Origin: Bacteroidia bacterium
GTDB lineage: Bacteria > Bacteroidota > Bacteroidia > J057 > JADKCL01
NCBI GenBank assembly: GCA_020635905.1
Contig: JACJYV010000005.1
Span: forward strand, 124,001-188,000
DNA: 64,000 nucleotides
Direction: 5' to 3'
The stretch's first letter is position 1. Every line of letters starts with the position of its first letter. A program made the translations under genes and the position numbers. This document shows positions 44,436-52,170 of this stretch, piece after piece. The notes beneath the pieces were generated by a model that saw only the letters and a list, made by a program, of their open reading frames with translations, searched no databases and was not told the DNA's origin.

Positions 44436-44876
44436 TTATTTGCGTGCAATCCAATCAGTCCGACTCATCTCAAATTTGATTTCCCCTTTGCCATATACCC
44501 CCGTTTCCTGCCAGCCTGCTTTGCGGTAAAAGCCTTCTGCACGGGTTTTGGGAGAGGTACTTAGCCAGACATTTTCCTTGCCCTGGGCAAAATACCAGTC
44601 CAGCATGGTGTCGTGGAGAAGGCGGCCAATGCCTTGCTTTTCATAGCCAGGCAGCAAAAAAAGAGCCCAGATATTATCGTCCTGCAGGTCGGCAATGGCA
44701 AAACCCACAATCTGATCCTCAATTTCGAATACCCAACCCTTGCCCCTGCGGGTCATGAAGTCTGCACAGTCCTGGTCCGTTACCAATGCGGGATTGGAAA
44801 GGACATTTTCCTTCACCTGGTTTCTCACAAACTGAATCTGAGGAATGTCGGCAAGACGGGCTTCTCTGATGGGCAT
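44436..44876 (-). CDS. GNAT-family N-acetyltransferase
   Basis: 146 residues. N-terminal IREARLADIPQIQFVRNQVKENVLS and the acetyl-CoA loop LLPGYEKQGIGRLLHDTMLDWYFA are clear; the C-terminal WLSTSPKTRAEGFYRKAGWQETGVYGKGEIKFEM is the beta6-alpha4-beta7 region common in this family. Small-molecule or protein N-acetylation; substrate unknown. It lies leftward, upstream of hmuT's promoter region and unrelated in function. Confidence 0.87.
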   Translation of the reverse strand: MPIREARLADIPQIQFVRNQVKENVLSNPALVTDQDCADFMTRRGKGWVFEIEDQIVGFAIADLQDDNIWALFLLPGYEKQGIGRLLHDTMLDWYFAQGKENVWLSTSPKTRAEGFYRKAGWQETGVYGKGEIKFEMSRTDWIARK

Positions 44877-44905
44877 GGGGAAATTTTTGCAACAAAATTA
44901 TATGA

Positions 44906-44930
44906 AAAAGGGCATGAATCATGCCCTTTT
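44906..44930. terminator. Bidirectional intrinsic terminator
   Basis: aaaagggcatga (44906-44917) pairs with tcatgccctttt (44919-44930). The A-tract and T-tract allow termination either way; here it ends the peroxiredoxin gene leftward. Confidence 0.85.
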
Positions 44931-44954
44931 CTTAAGTTTTCCTGTCCAGACTGA

Positions 44955-45593
44955 TTACAGATTGGGCTGGGGAGTCATTCTGAGGTAAGGCTTCACTTCC
45001 TTGTAACCCTTGGGGAACAGGGCAGGAATGTCGGCAGTGGCCACGGCGGGCACCACCACACAATCGTCACCATTATTCCAGTTGGCTGGGGTGGCCACTT
45101 TGTGGTAAGCGGTCAATTGCAGGGAGTCGATCACACGCAGCAATTCGTCGAAGTTGCGGCCCGTGGAAGCAGGATAAACGATGATCAACTTTACTTTTTT
45201 GTCAGCGCCAATTACAAAAACGGAACGAACCGTCATTTTGTCGTCTGAATTGGGGTGAATCATGTCGTAGAGCGAGGACACATGGCGGTCTTCGTCTGCG
45301 ATGATGGGGAAATTCACGGTGGTATGCTGGGTTTCGTTGATGTCTTTGATCCAGCCTTTGTGGGATTCAATTCCGTCCACACTCAGCGCCACCACTTTCA
45401 CATTTCTCTTGTCGAATTCAGCCTTGTATTTGGCCACGGTGCCCAATTCTGTGGTACAAACGGGGGTATAATCAGCGGGGTGGGAAAAGAGAATTCCCCA
45501 GCTGTCGCCCAGCCATTCGTGAAAATTGATCACTCCTTCGGAGGAATTGGCGGTAAAATCTGGTGCAATGTCACCTAATCTGATGGTACCCAT
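44955..45593 (-). CDS. 1-Cys peroxiredoxin (Prx6-type)
   Basis: 212 residues, with the long C-terminal arm typical of the Prx6 subgroup. The peroxidatic cysteine is in SHPADYTPVCTTELGTVA (about residue 47). Family motifs RSVFVIGADKKVKLIIVYPASTGRNFDELLRVIDSLQ and KVATPANWNNGDDCVVVPAV are diagnostic. It reduces H2O2 and alkyl hydroperoxides in the cytosol. Monocistronic with its own terminator. Start ATG 45593 matches MGTIRLGDIAPDF. Confidence 0.95.
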   Translation of the reverse strand: MGTIRLGDIAPDFTANSSEGVINFHEWLGDSWGILFSHPADYTPVCTTELGTVAKYKAEFDKRNVKVVALSVDGIESHKGWIKDINETQHTTVNFPIIADEDRHVSSLYDMIHPNSDDKMTVRSVFVIGADKKVKLIIVYPASTGRNFDELLRVIDSLQLTAYHKVATPANWNNGDDCVVVPAVATADIPALFPKGYKEVKPYLRMTPQPNL

Positions 45594-45685
45594 AGGATAA
45601 GTATTTGAATTAAATGTGTTTAACGGGCCAAATTTGCGAAATAAGTTCTGAATATCGCAGGAAAATCCAGGCTCGCTTCACTTTT

Positions 45686-46093
45686 TCAAAGGGCGCGCAT
45701 CTTATTTCCGCGGGCATCGTGGGTCACTTCTGCAAGTCCCAGGGCTTCCATCAGAGGCGGGATATACATGCCAAACCGTCCACGCAGGCCTTTTTTGAGT
45801 CCGTACCAGCCGCCCACGGGGTTGCTTTCCGACCTGCCCCAGGCTTCAACCGTGCCATCCTTGGCTGGCTTTTGTTCATCAGCACTGCCGAGTTCCATCC
45901 AGTCTCCGTGTTGTTTGAGCATGGCGTGCAGGTCGTGGAGGCAACGCAGATCGTAGTGGAGAACGGTCTTGCCCACGGTACAAACAAGGATTTCCCGTCC
46001 GTCTTTTTCATCCACATGCATGGTGTATTCAGAGGTCAGTGGAGGGGTTTTCAGCAGCAGGGGATTGGCTTTGGTTCCGATTTTTTCTTTCAT
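45686..46093 (-). CDS. Conserved hypothetical protein
   Basis: 135 residues from ATG 46093 (MKEKIGTKANPLLLKTPPLTSEYTMHVDEKDGREILVCTV). The upstream in-frame ATG at 46132 adds a basic peptide with no conservation signal. The sequence is strongly conserved in pattern (GKTVLHYDLRCLHDLHAMLKQHGDWMELGSADEQKP, SNPVGGWYGLKKGLRGRFGMYIPPLMEALGLAEV). I recall this as a widespread domain of unknown function but cannot verify the name. No signal peptide, so probably cytosolic. Not obviously coupled to its neighbours. Confidence 0.75.
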   Translation of the reverse strand: MKEKIGTKANPLLLKTPPLTSEYTMHVDEKDGREILVCTVGKTVLHYDLRCLHDLHAMLKQHGDWMELGSADEQKPAKDGTVEAWGRSESNPVGGWYGLKKGLRGRFGMYIPPLMEALGLAEVTHDARGNKMRAL

Positions 46094-46171
46094 GGTGAAT
46101 ATGGATTGTGATTTATTTAATTTTTTTAACAAATTACTTTTCTCGCTCTAATGATTTGAATTTCAAGACAT

Positions 46172-46681
46172 TCACTTTGAACTTTGGATCAACTCAGCTT
46201 CCCTTTTGAGGTCAGCGGCAAATTGCTCAAATGACTGGTCGAATGAGGGGATCATTTTGGCATACATGGGAAACATCGCTCCGCCAATTTTCTCACTCAT
46301 GGAAAAAGTCAGCCCTTCATTTCCGTTTTTGATCAGGGTAAAAACACGGTTTCCCTGTCCATCACCCCAAACCAGCCTTTGATCAGGCACAAATTCCTTG
46401 ATTTTAAGCTTGAAAGTCCGTTTTTCATCCAGGGTGGATTTGAGTTTAATTTTGCCGCCTGGAGCAATCTGGCCTTCAATGGATACCACGGTCGAATTCC
46501 AGCGGGGAAAATCAGAAGCATTGGTCAGCAGGGCCCACACAATGGCTGGATCTGACTGAATATCAATACTTACGGAGGTTTCGCGGTGAAATGTTGTTTT
46601 TACGGTTTTGGCTTTTCCGTTTTGAGCCGTCAGGACTGTGGTCATAATCATTGCAGTTAAAAATGTGATTAATTGTTTCAT
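46172..46681 (-). CDS. Secreted SRPBCC/START-like ligand-binding protein
   Basis: 169 residues; signal peptide MKQLITFLTAMIMTTVLTAQ. The mature sequence is an SRPBCC fold: VKTTFHRETSVSIDIQSDPAIVWALLTNASDFPRWNSTVVSIEGQIAPGGKIKLKS, then KLKIKEFVPDQRLVWGDG and a closing C-terminal helix. Such domains bind hydrophobic ligands; an exported version is uncommon but seen in Bacteroidota. It is 50 bp downstream of the sigma factor gene and on the same strand, so possibly a target or partner. Confidence 0.8.
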   Translation of the reverse strand: MKQLITFLTAMIMTTVLTAQNGKAKTVKTTFHRETSVSIDIQSDPAIVWALLTNASDFPRWNSTVVSIEGQIAPGGKIKLKSTLDEKRTFKLKIKEFVPDQRLVWGDGQGNRVFTLIKNGNEGLTFSMSEKIGGAMFPMYAKMIPSFDQSFEQFAADLKREAELIQSSK

Positions 46682-46731
46682 TTTGAAAAGTGCTTTTAGC
46701 TTGGACGCACGAGCCTTTCAAAACGATAGGA

Positions 46732-47535
46732 TCAATCTTCATTTTTTTGCAAATATTTTTCCATTACCTCCCTGTTGTGCTCCAGATGATGTAATTGCAG
46801 GGCAGAAGCTTGGGATTCAAAGGGATCAATTTCCTTTAAAACCTGCATACGCAGATCAAATAAATGTTCCTTATCACCCTTTTCTGCCGCCCTTACCATT
46901 TCTGTTTTCATCAATTCTTCCTGGGTATTCTGTTTGGGGTTAAAAATTCCGTTCAATTCAGAGCATTGATGACACACCCCCGTTTTGCTGATTAGAGCGC
47001 AACGGCCCTCAAAAATATGGATCATTTTGGAGCGTCCTGTATGGAGGTAATACTTGACCATGGCTTCCGTAGTCCCGAGAATGCCGGCTATTTCATTGAC
47101 TTTGAACTCATACACCTCCTTGAGAAAAAGGGCAAGTTGTTGTTCGAGGGGCAGGGATTTCGAAATGCAGGTAAAGCAAAAAGCAATATGCTCCCTGGCT
47201 TCGTACTGCCCATTGGGCGAAGTCATCCTGATTTTCATGGCTTCCTGGAAAAATTCGCGGTTGGAAAGCGCAGCCTCTTTGGTGATGTCAGTCACATTCT
47301 CCACCCAGCGTTTTTGGGCCCGCAGGTTGTCCTTGGCCAGGTTGGAAGCAATCGTAAAAACCCAGGTTTTCAAGGAAGATTCGCCTCTGAAAGTATGTAG
47401 CTTGTCGAGTGCACGAAGATAAGTGTCGTGAATAAGGTCTTCTGTATCGGCCACGCTGGCGGTGATTCTTAGAAGAAATGATTTCAACTGGCCAAGAATT
47501 CCCTGAAATTCCTGGTTGAATAATTCTACGGTCAT
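46732..47535 (-). CDS. ECF sigma factor with C-terminal cysteine motif
   Basis: 267 residues, longer than a basic ECF factor. Region 2: SFLLRITASVADTEDLIHDTYLRALDKLHTFRGESSLKTWVFTIASNLAKD; region 4: LPLEQQLALFLKEVYEFKVNEIAGILGTTEAMVKYYLHTGRSKM. After region 4 come CALISKTGVCHQCSELNGIFNPKQ (three Cys, a likely metal or redox site) and a charged helical tail ending HHLEHNREVMEKYL. It would redirect RNA polymerase to a small regulon. No anti-sigma gene lies next to it, so the cysteine tail may act as its own sensor; this is inference. Confidence 0.9.
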   Translation of the reverse strand: MTVELFNQEFQGILGQLKSFLLRITASVADTEDLIHDTYLRALDKLHTFRGESSLKTWVFTIASNLAKDNLRAQKRWVENVTDITKEAALSNREFFQEAMKIRMTSPNGQYEAREHIAFCFTCISKSLPLEQQLALFLKEVYEFKVNEIAGILGTTEAMVKYYLHTGRSKMIHIFEGRCALISKTGVCHQCSELNGIFNPKQNTQEELMKTEMVRAAEKGDKEHLFDLRMQVLKEIDPFESQASALQLHHLEHNREVMEKYLQKNED

Positions 47536-47761
47536 GAGGGATTTTTTCTGTTTTTAACCAAGGGGGATTTATTTCTTCACTAACCTGCCATGGGTATGAC
47601 AATAATACCTAAAAATCTTGTGCTTGTCATTTTTTGAGAAAAATTAGCAATTCTCCCAAAAACAGCGCCCCTTTTGCTCTGCTCTCTACGATTCCAATTG
47701 CTGGTTTATCCCCTTTTGCATGCCCGAAATCGTCCCAAAAGGTCATTATTGATAAAAAAAA

Positions 47762-48652
47762 TCAACGCCACCTCTCCACCTCAAAATCCCCTTCGTTACG
47801 GCCAGTATAAATCAGATAAACATTCTCAAAAAGCTGGTCACCCGGGTAGGTGGAATATATCAGGAGATAGAATTCTCCGATTTTGTTTTCTGGCCAATCA
47901 CAACTGAACAGGGACCTGACCAGAGAGGGATCAATTACTTCGCGCGGTGAAAAATACTGTTCTTGGGGATGCTCATTATAAGCGAATACCGTTCCCCTGA
48001 ATTGATAATAACGCAAAAAGTCGCCCAGAGTCATGGCGTCCTTCAGGGCGTCCCAGACCTTCATTTCATGGTCGTTATCCAGCAGGGTGCGGGGAAATGA
48101 GGTGTCAAATCCGTAGGAAATGTAACCCGTCACCTGCCCCGTGGAATCGTAAAAAATTTCCTTGCCTGTTTTGATTCCCTGTTCAAAACGAACCATTTTT
48201 CGCAACTGGTCATTTTCCCAAACTTTAAATTCTCCGTGTTTGATACCCCGCTCAAAATGACTTTCCTCACGGGTATTTTCAGAAATTTCCAAACTTACCC
48301 CATCTAAAATTCCATTGCGCCAGTTTTGCACCTCGTTCAGCCTGCCATTCACATAGCTTGAATCAACGCCGTCCTTCAGGCCGTGGCGATAAGTGGCCTT
48401 ATTGGAAAAAGTGGTTTCACCCCCTTTTCCATCATTGATTACATCGCCCGTCACATAAATTCCGTGCAGTTTTTTACGGGTGGTGAGTTTGGCATAAACT
48501 TCCACCATCTCTTTTCCCCGACAATCCTCCGTGATAAAATACTGACCATCAAGATGATGGACCACTTTAGGGAAACAACCCCATAAAAGCAGAAGCAAGG
48601 GAAGCAGGATTTGCAGATGAGATTGAGGGAAAATGGTCTTCAAGGTCGTCAT
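47762..48652 (-). CDS. MORN-repeat lipoprotein
   Basis: 296 residues; signal ending LLLLLWGC (lipobox). The mature part contains MORN-variant repeats: KLHGIYVTGDVIND, GLKDGVDSSYVNGRLNEVQNWRNGILDGVSLEI, GIKHGEFKVWENDQLRKMVRFEQGIKTGKEIFYDSTGQ, the YwqK-like type found in envelope and toxin-immunity contexts. The C-terminal third is unrelated (YYQFRGTVFAYNEHPQEQYFSPREV). Function unknown. Close to but outside the ECF-TPR cluster. Confidence 0.8.
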   Translation of the reverse strand: MTTLKTIFPQSHLQILLPLLLLLWGCFPKVVHHLDGQYFITEDCRGKEMVEVYAKLTTRKKLHGIYVTGDVINDGKGGETTFSNKATYRHGLKDGVDSSYVNGRLNEVQNWRNGILDGVSLEISENTREESHFERGIKHGEFKVWENDQLRKMVRFEQGIKTGKEIFYDSTGQVTGYISYGFDTSFPRTLLDNDHEMKVWDALKDAMTLGDFLRYYQFRGTVFAYNEHPQEQYFSPREVIDPSLVRSLFSCDWPENKIGEFYLLIYSTYPGDQLFENVYLIYTGRNEGDFEVERWR

Positions 48653-48663
48653 TTGCAGGCAAA

Positions 48664-49911
48664 CTAAGCTTTCCCGGCAATTTTTGCTTTCTTTTTCAGC
48701 AAATAATTTTTCTCCAGTTCATTGCTGGAAGCCTCAATGGCCAGTTGGATTTGTTGTAAAGCCTCTTCCCGCTGTCCCGCCAGGTGGAAATACTCTGCGT
48801 AGCAGCCGTGCAGGAGATAATTTCGCTGCTGTAAACCTCCACTGGAAATGGCGTCCAGCAGGATTTTGGCTTCCTGCAGCTGATTGATCTGCAAATGGAC
48901 GATTGCGAGATTGAGGCGTCCTGAGTCTGAAGGCTGGATTTCGTTCAGTTCCTGATAAAGTTCCAGTATGCGCTGCCAGTCTGTATTTTCAAACCTGATG
49001 GCACGGATGTGCTCATGCGCAATGGCCGCCTCAAGGTGATAGGCCGAGTAATCAGGATAGCCCATGGCCATGCTGAGGGCGTTATTGCCCAGCAAAATCA
49101 GAGGCATGTACCATTTGGACCTGTCCTGTTGACCGAGGTCCACAATTTCGTTTTCGGGTGAAATTTTACTCTCCAGCCTGGACGCATGAAAGCAAAGCAG
49201 GGCAAAAAGGGCATACAGACTCCCTGAACGAAAACGCTCCTTTTTCAGGAGCAGCTTGCAAAGGCGCAGGGCTTCGCCGCACAGGTCCTGATCGATCAGC
49301 TTTTCGGCCCGGGTGGAGTGAAAACCCTCATTGAAAATGAGATAAATCACCTGCATCACCCCATCCAGCCGGCTTTCCACCTGATGTGGCTCGGGCCAGG
49401 CAAATTCTATTTTCTGGTCGATGATGGTTTTACGGGCCCTGACCAGGCGCTTTTTGATGGTTTCGTCCTTGATGAGCAAGGCCGCGGCAATTTCCTTCAT
49501 AGAAAACCCTGAAATGGTTTTCAGGGCGAAGGCGATCTGCTCCTCAGGCGAGAGCGCGGGATGACAGGCCACGAAGATCATGCGCAACTGGCTGTCTTCC
49601 ACTTCGTGGTCGAGAAATAATTCGTCTAATTGTTCCTGGGTTGACTCTGTATCCAGCTTATGGAAACGATCTTTTTCTGCCTTGATTTGCCGCAAAAGGT
49701 CAATCACCCTGTTTTTGGCGGCCTGCATAAGCCAGGCTTCAGGGTTTTCGGGCTGCTCAGCCCGCCATAACAAGGTGGCCTTGATAAAGGTATCCTGCAC
49801 CGCATCCTCGACGAGTTCGAGGTGAGGCAGGCCAAAAAAATTGGTTAAAATGGCGATCATCTTCCCATACTGGTGTCTGAAAAGATGATCCACCATTTTA
49901 TTTTCGGCCAT
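48664..49911 (-). CDS. ECF sigma factor with C-terminal TPR-like domain (ECF42 type)
   Basis: 415 residues. Region 2 (ILTNFFGLPHLELVEDAVQDTFIKA...WRAEQPENPEAWLMQAAKNRVIDLLRQ) and region 4 (PEEQIAFALKTISGFSMKEIAAALLIKDETIKKRLVRARK) are followed by about 200 residues of helical repeats with TPR character (LYALFALLCFHASRLESK, NYLLHGCYAEYFHLAGQREEAL). This is the ECF42-like architecture, where the TPR domain controls activity and a DGPF/YCII gene is the conserved partner. Exactly that gene lies upstream, overlapping by one base (TGATG). Confidence 0.93.
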   Translation of the reverse strand: MAENKMVDHLFRHQYGKMIAILTNFFGLPHLELVEDAVQDTFIKATLLWRAEQPENPEAWLMQAAKNRVIDLLRQIKAEKDRFHKLDTESTQEQLDELFLDHEVEDSQLRMIFVACHPALSPEEQIAFALKTISGFSMKEIAAALLIKDETIKKRLVRARKTIIDQKIEFAWPEPHQVESRLDGVMQVIYLIFNEGFHSTRAEKLIDQDLCGEALRLCKLLLKKERFRSGSLYALFALLCFHASRLESKISPENEIVDLGQQDRSKWYMPLILLGNNALSMAMGYPDYSAYHLEAAIAHEHIRAIRFENTDWQRILELYQELNEIQPSDSGRLNLAIVHLQINQLQEAKILLDAISSGGLQQRNYLLHGCYAEYFHLAGQREEALQQIQLAIEASSNELEKNYLLKKKAKIAGKA

Positions 49912-50255
49912 CAGCTGAATTTTATCACTTCGCGGATTTCCACCCCTCCATCCAGGTCATAATCAGGAAAATCCTGGGCAATGACGACCACATCTTCAAA
50001 AGATTCTGCTTCCACAATGTAAAATCCGCCCACCAGTTCTTTGCTTTCCACGAAGGGACCATCAGAAACGGTGCGACCCGGGCCAGAAATGCGCTTTCCT
50101 TTGGCATGCAGGGCTTTTCCACCCCGCAAAATTCCCTGTTTGGTCATTTTATCGCCCCAGGCAAACCATCTGCCCATGCGCTCCTGTAATTGCTCGGGTG
50201 ACAATCCAATTTCCTCGTAACTGGGCCCGATGAAGATCATCATAAACTCTTTCAT
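49911..50255 (-). CDS. YCII-related DGPF-domain protein
   Basis: 114 residues. Contains FIGPSYEEIGLSPEQLQERMGRWFAWGDKM and the naming motif DGPFVESKELVGGFYIVEAESFEDVV. Family members are small dimeric proteins that accompany ECF42-type sigma factors and are usually in their regulon. The stop and the sigma start share a base, so the two are translationally coupled. Biochemical function of the family is not settled. Confidence 0.92.
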   Translation of the reverse strand: MKEFMMIFIGPSYEEIGLSPEQLQERMGRWFAWGDKMTKQGILRGGKALHAKGKRISGPGRTVSDGPFVESKELVGGFYIVEAESFEDVVVIAQDFPDYDLDGGVEIREVIKFS

Positions 50256-50316
50256 AAGCTGTGTTTTGGATAAATTTAGTCAAAAATTGAATGGTTTTTC
50301 ACTCGGTCGAATTGCT

Positions 50317-50694
50317 TCAAAGCATGGAATGGAGAGCCACCCGGTTACCTTCTGAATCAATAAACTGAGCCATGAAGCCGTTGGGCCCGAGGGATGTTTT
50401 TGGAACAATTACCTTGCCGCCTGATTTTTCTACCCGGGAAAGAGGATCAGACAGGTCTTCGCCGCCATTGAGATAGACCAGAGTTCCCTGTTGAGAGGGT
50501 TCATAGCCAGGTCCGCTGATGATGCTGCCGCCCACCCCGTTTTGCATGTCGGCCGGGAAGAATGCCATCACGGCACCCATTTCTTTCATTTCCATGACCT
50601 GCATTTCTGCCTGGAAGACGCCTTCGTAAAAGGATTTGGCCTGTTCGAAATTTTTGACTGGAATTTCAAACCAGTTGATTGCGTTTTTCATCAT
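50317..50694 (-). CDS. VOC-superfamily (glyoxalase/bleomycin-resistance-like) protein
   Basis: 125 residues. Two betaalphabetabetabeta units: NAINWFEIPVKNFEQAKSFYEGVFQAEMQVMEM and LVYLNGGEDLSDPLSRVEKSGGKVIVPKTSLGPNGFMAQFIDSEGNRVALHSM. Possible metal ligands are few and the reaction is unknown. It is first in the leftward run VOC, DGPF, ECF-TPR, consistent with the regulon membership usual for ECF42 loci. Confidence 0.9.
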   Translation of the reverse strand: MMKNAINWFEIPVKNFEQAKSFYEGVFQAEMQVMEMKEMGAVMAFFPADMQNGVGGSIISGPGYEPSQQGTLVYLNGGEDLSDPLSRVEKSGGKVIVPKTSLGPNGFMAQFIDSEGNRVALHSML

Positions 50695-50792
50695 TTTGAA
50701 ATTGAAGGTTTAACTTAATTTCCCTGATGACGAAACTGATTTGCAGGAAGGGGACAAAATCAGAAATTATTTTTCAAAAAAAATTTCGTCCC

Positions 50793-50939
50793 GATTCAAA
50801 ATGCGGGAATGAAGTGCTTTTAAGGGGTTTTTTACGCACTTAGGGCGATATAAGCGACAGTGAATTGCGCTAATTGTAAGTCCAGGACATGTCCTGGACT
50901 TACGCGAGGATGGGCCAATCCCGCATTGCGGCTTCAATC
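50793..50939. repeat. 147 bp element with terminal inverted repeats and a 28 bp perfect palindrome
   Basis: Left end gattcaaaatgcgggaat (50793-50810) and right end aatcccgcattgcggcttc plus aatc (50917-50939) are imperfect inverted repeats sharing AATGCGGGA. Inside, bases 50876-50903 form a perfect 28 bp palindrome centred on aggacatgtcct. It lies between two leftward genes and encodes nothing. The look is of a small palindromic repeat or MITE. Confidence 0.6.
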
Positions 50940-50972
50940 CTTTGGATAGATTTAGAATTTTCAGAGAGGATT

Positions 50973-51746
50973 TCAGTCTAAAATTTTCATTTGAGCCTGC
51001 AAAATATGCTTGCTTCCCTGACTGACCTGTATAAAATAAATGCCTTCTTCAAGATTTTCACGTTTGAGCAGGAACTTCTCTCCTGAAATGTGGGTTTCCT
51101 TGCGAATCACCTGCCCGATGGCATTCACCACCTGAATGGTTGCATCCTGAAAGCCGGTCAGAGATTGTAAAACAGCCTGGTAAGAGAAGGGATTTGGATA
51201 AATTTTAATGGTTGGATCCTGCTGCATAATTTCTGTTCCTGTAATTGGTTCCAAATTGATTAAGTCAAAATAGCCGTAGCCTGCGGCTGGCCCGCTGGTT
51301 TGTCCGGCATGAAGGATTATCACCGCGGTATCGCCCGCAACAAGGTTAAAAGTTGATTGCACATTGAGGTAGGTCCAGGTGGTGGAAGTAGTGGTATCGC
51401 CTGCCAGAAGGGTGAAAACGCCATTTTTCAGGTTACCAAAATAAATCCCCACAGGGATTTGGTTTTGGGTGTGGGCCCAGCCTGTGAGCTGGTAATTTTG
51501 TCCGTTGACCACGCCGGGAAGGCGCTGGTAGGCATAGCCAGGAAAGCAGCCCTGGAAATTTCCGCTGGCTACCTGAAGACAGTAATTTCCGCCGCCAGTG
51601 GGAGCATTGGGCTGGATTTGAGCCCCGCAGGTCCACTCCCAGCCCGTGGAATCAGGTTGAGATCCATTTTCAAAACTTCCATTGATCACCTGGGAATAGG
51701 AGGTGAAAGCGATCAATGAAAATATCACAATGAAAATATTTCTCAT
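50973..51746 (-). CDS. Type IX-secreted protein with carbohydrate-binding-like jelly roll
   Basis: 257 residues; signal peptide MRNIFIVIFSLIAFTSYSQ. The mature part begins VINGSFENGSQPDSTGWEW, a CBM-like beta-sandwich start, with WTYLNVQSTFNLVAGDTAVIILHAG. The C-terminus is a type A sorting domain (IKIYPNPFSYQAVLQSLTGFQDATIQVVNAIGQVIRKET...GIYFIQVSQG). Probably a surface-attached glycan-binding protein; ligand unknown. Confidence 0.88.
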   Translation of the reverse strand: MRNIFIVIFSLIAFTSYSQVINGSFENGSQPDSTGWEWTCGAQIQPNAPTGGGNYCLQVASGNFQGCFPGYAYQRLPGVVNGQNYQLTGWAHTQNQIPVGIYFGNLKNGVFTLLAGDTTTSTTWTYLNVQSTFNLVAGDTAVIILHAGQTSGPAAGYGYFDLINLEPITGTEIMQQDPTIKIYPNPFSYQAVLQSLTGFQDATIQVVNAIGQVIRKETHISGEKFLLKRENLEEGIYFIQVSQGSKHILQAQMKILD

Positions 51747-52170
51747 GCCTGAAAGCCTTTATTCAGCCTGAAAAGCCAGGTATTTTTGTCAGATACCCCG
51801 GAAAGGAAATTGGTTGCAAGCAGTATGAAAAAAGATGTTTTTCAGGTCCAAATCCCCAAAACAGCCCGCATTATGATTTAAATTTCTTACATCTGAATAA
51901 ATTAAGGCTACTTTCAGGAAAATTTTTATACGAATTTAATTAATTATATGTAATTGACTTTCAATACTATAAATACATTTCCAAATCCTTCAACTCTTTA
52001 AAATCTGAGGAAATTGAAGGATAAAACGCCCAGCACCCCACTTGTCCATGTTTGAAATTAGGTTAAAGTGTAAATATTTATTAGATTGTATATTCAAGAC
52101 GAGGGGAAACAAAATGCATAAGTCCAATTCTGCAAGCTGATCCCCGATTATTTTCCAGATTCTATCAACC
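51747..52170. other. AT-rich divergent promoter region
   Basis: 424 bp between divergent type IX cargo genes, AT-rich in 51880-52000. I see no consensus -7/-33 pair, repeat, hairpin with T-tract or ORF worth calling. Confidence 0.5.
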
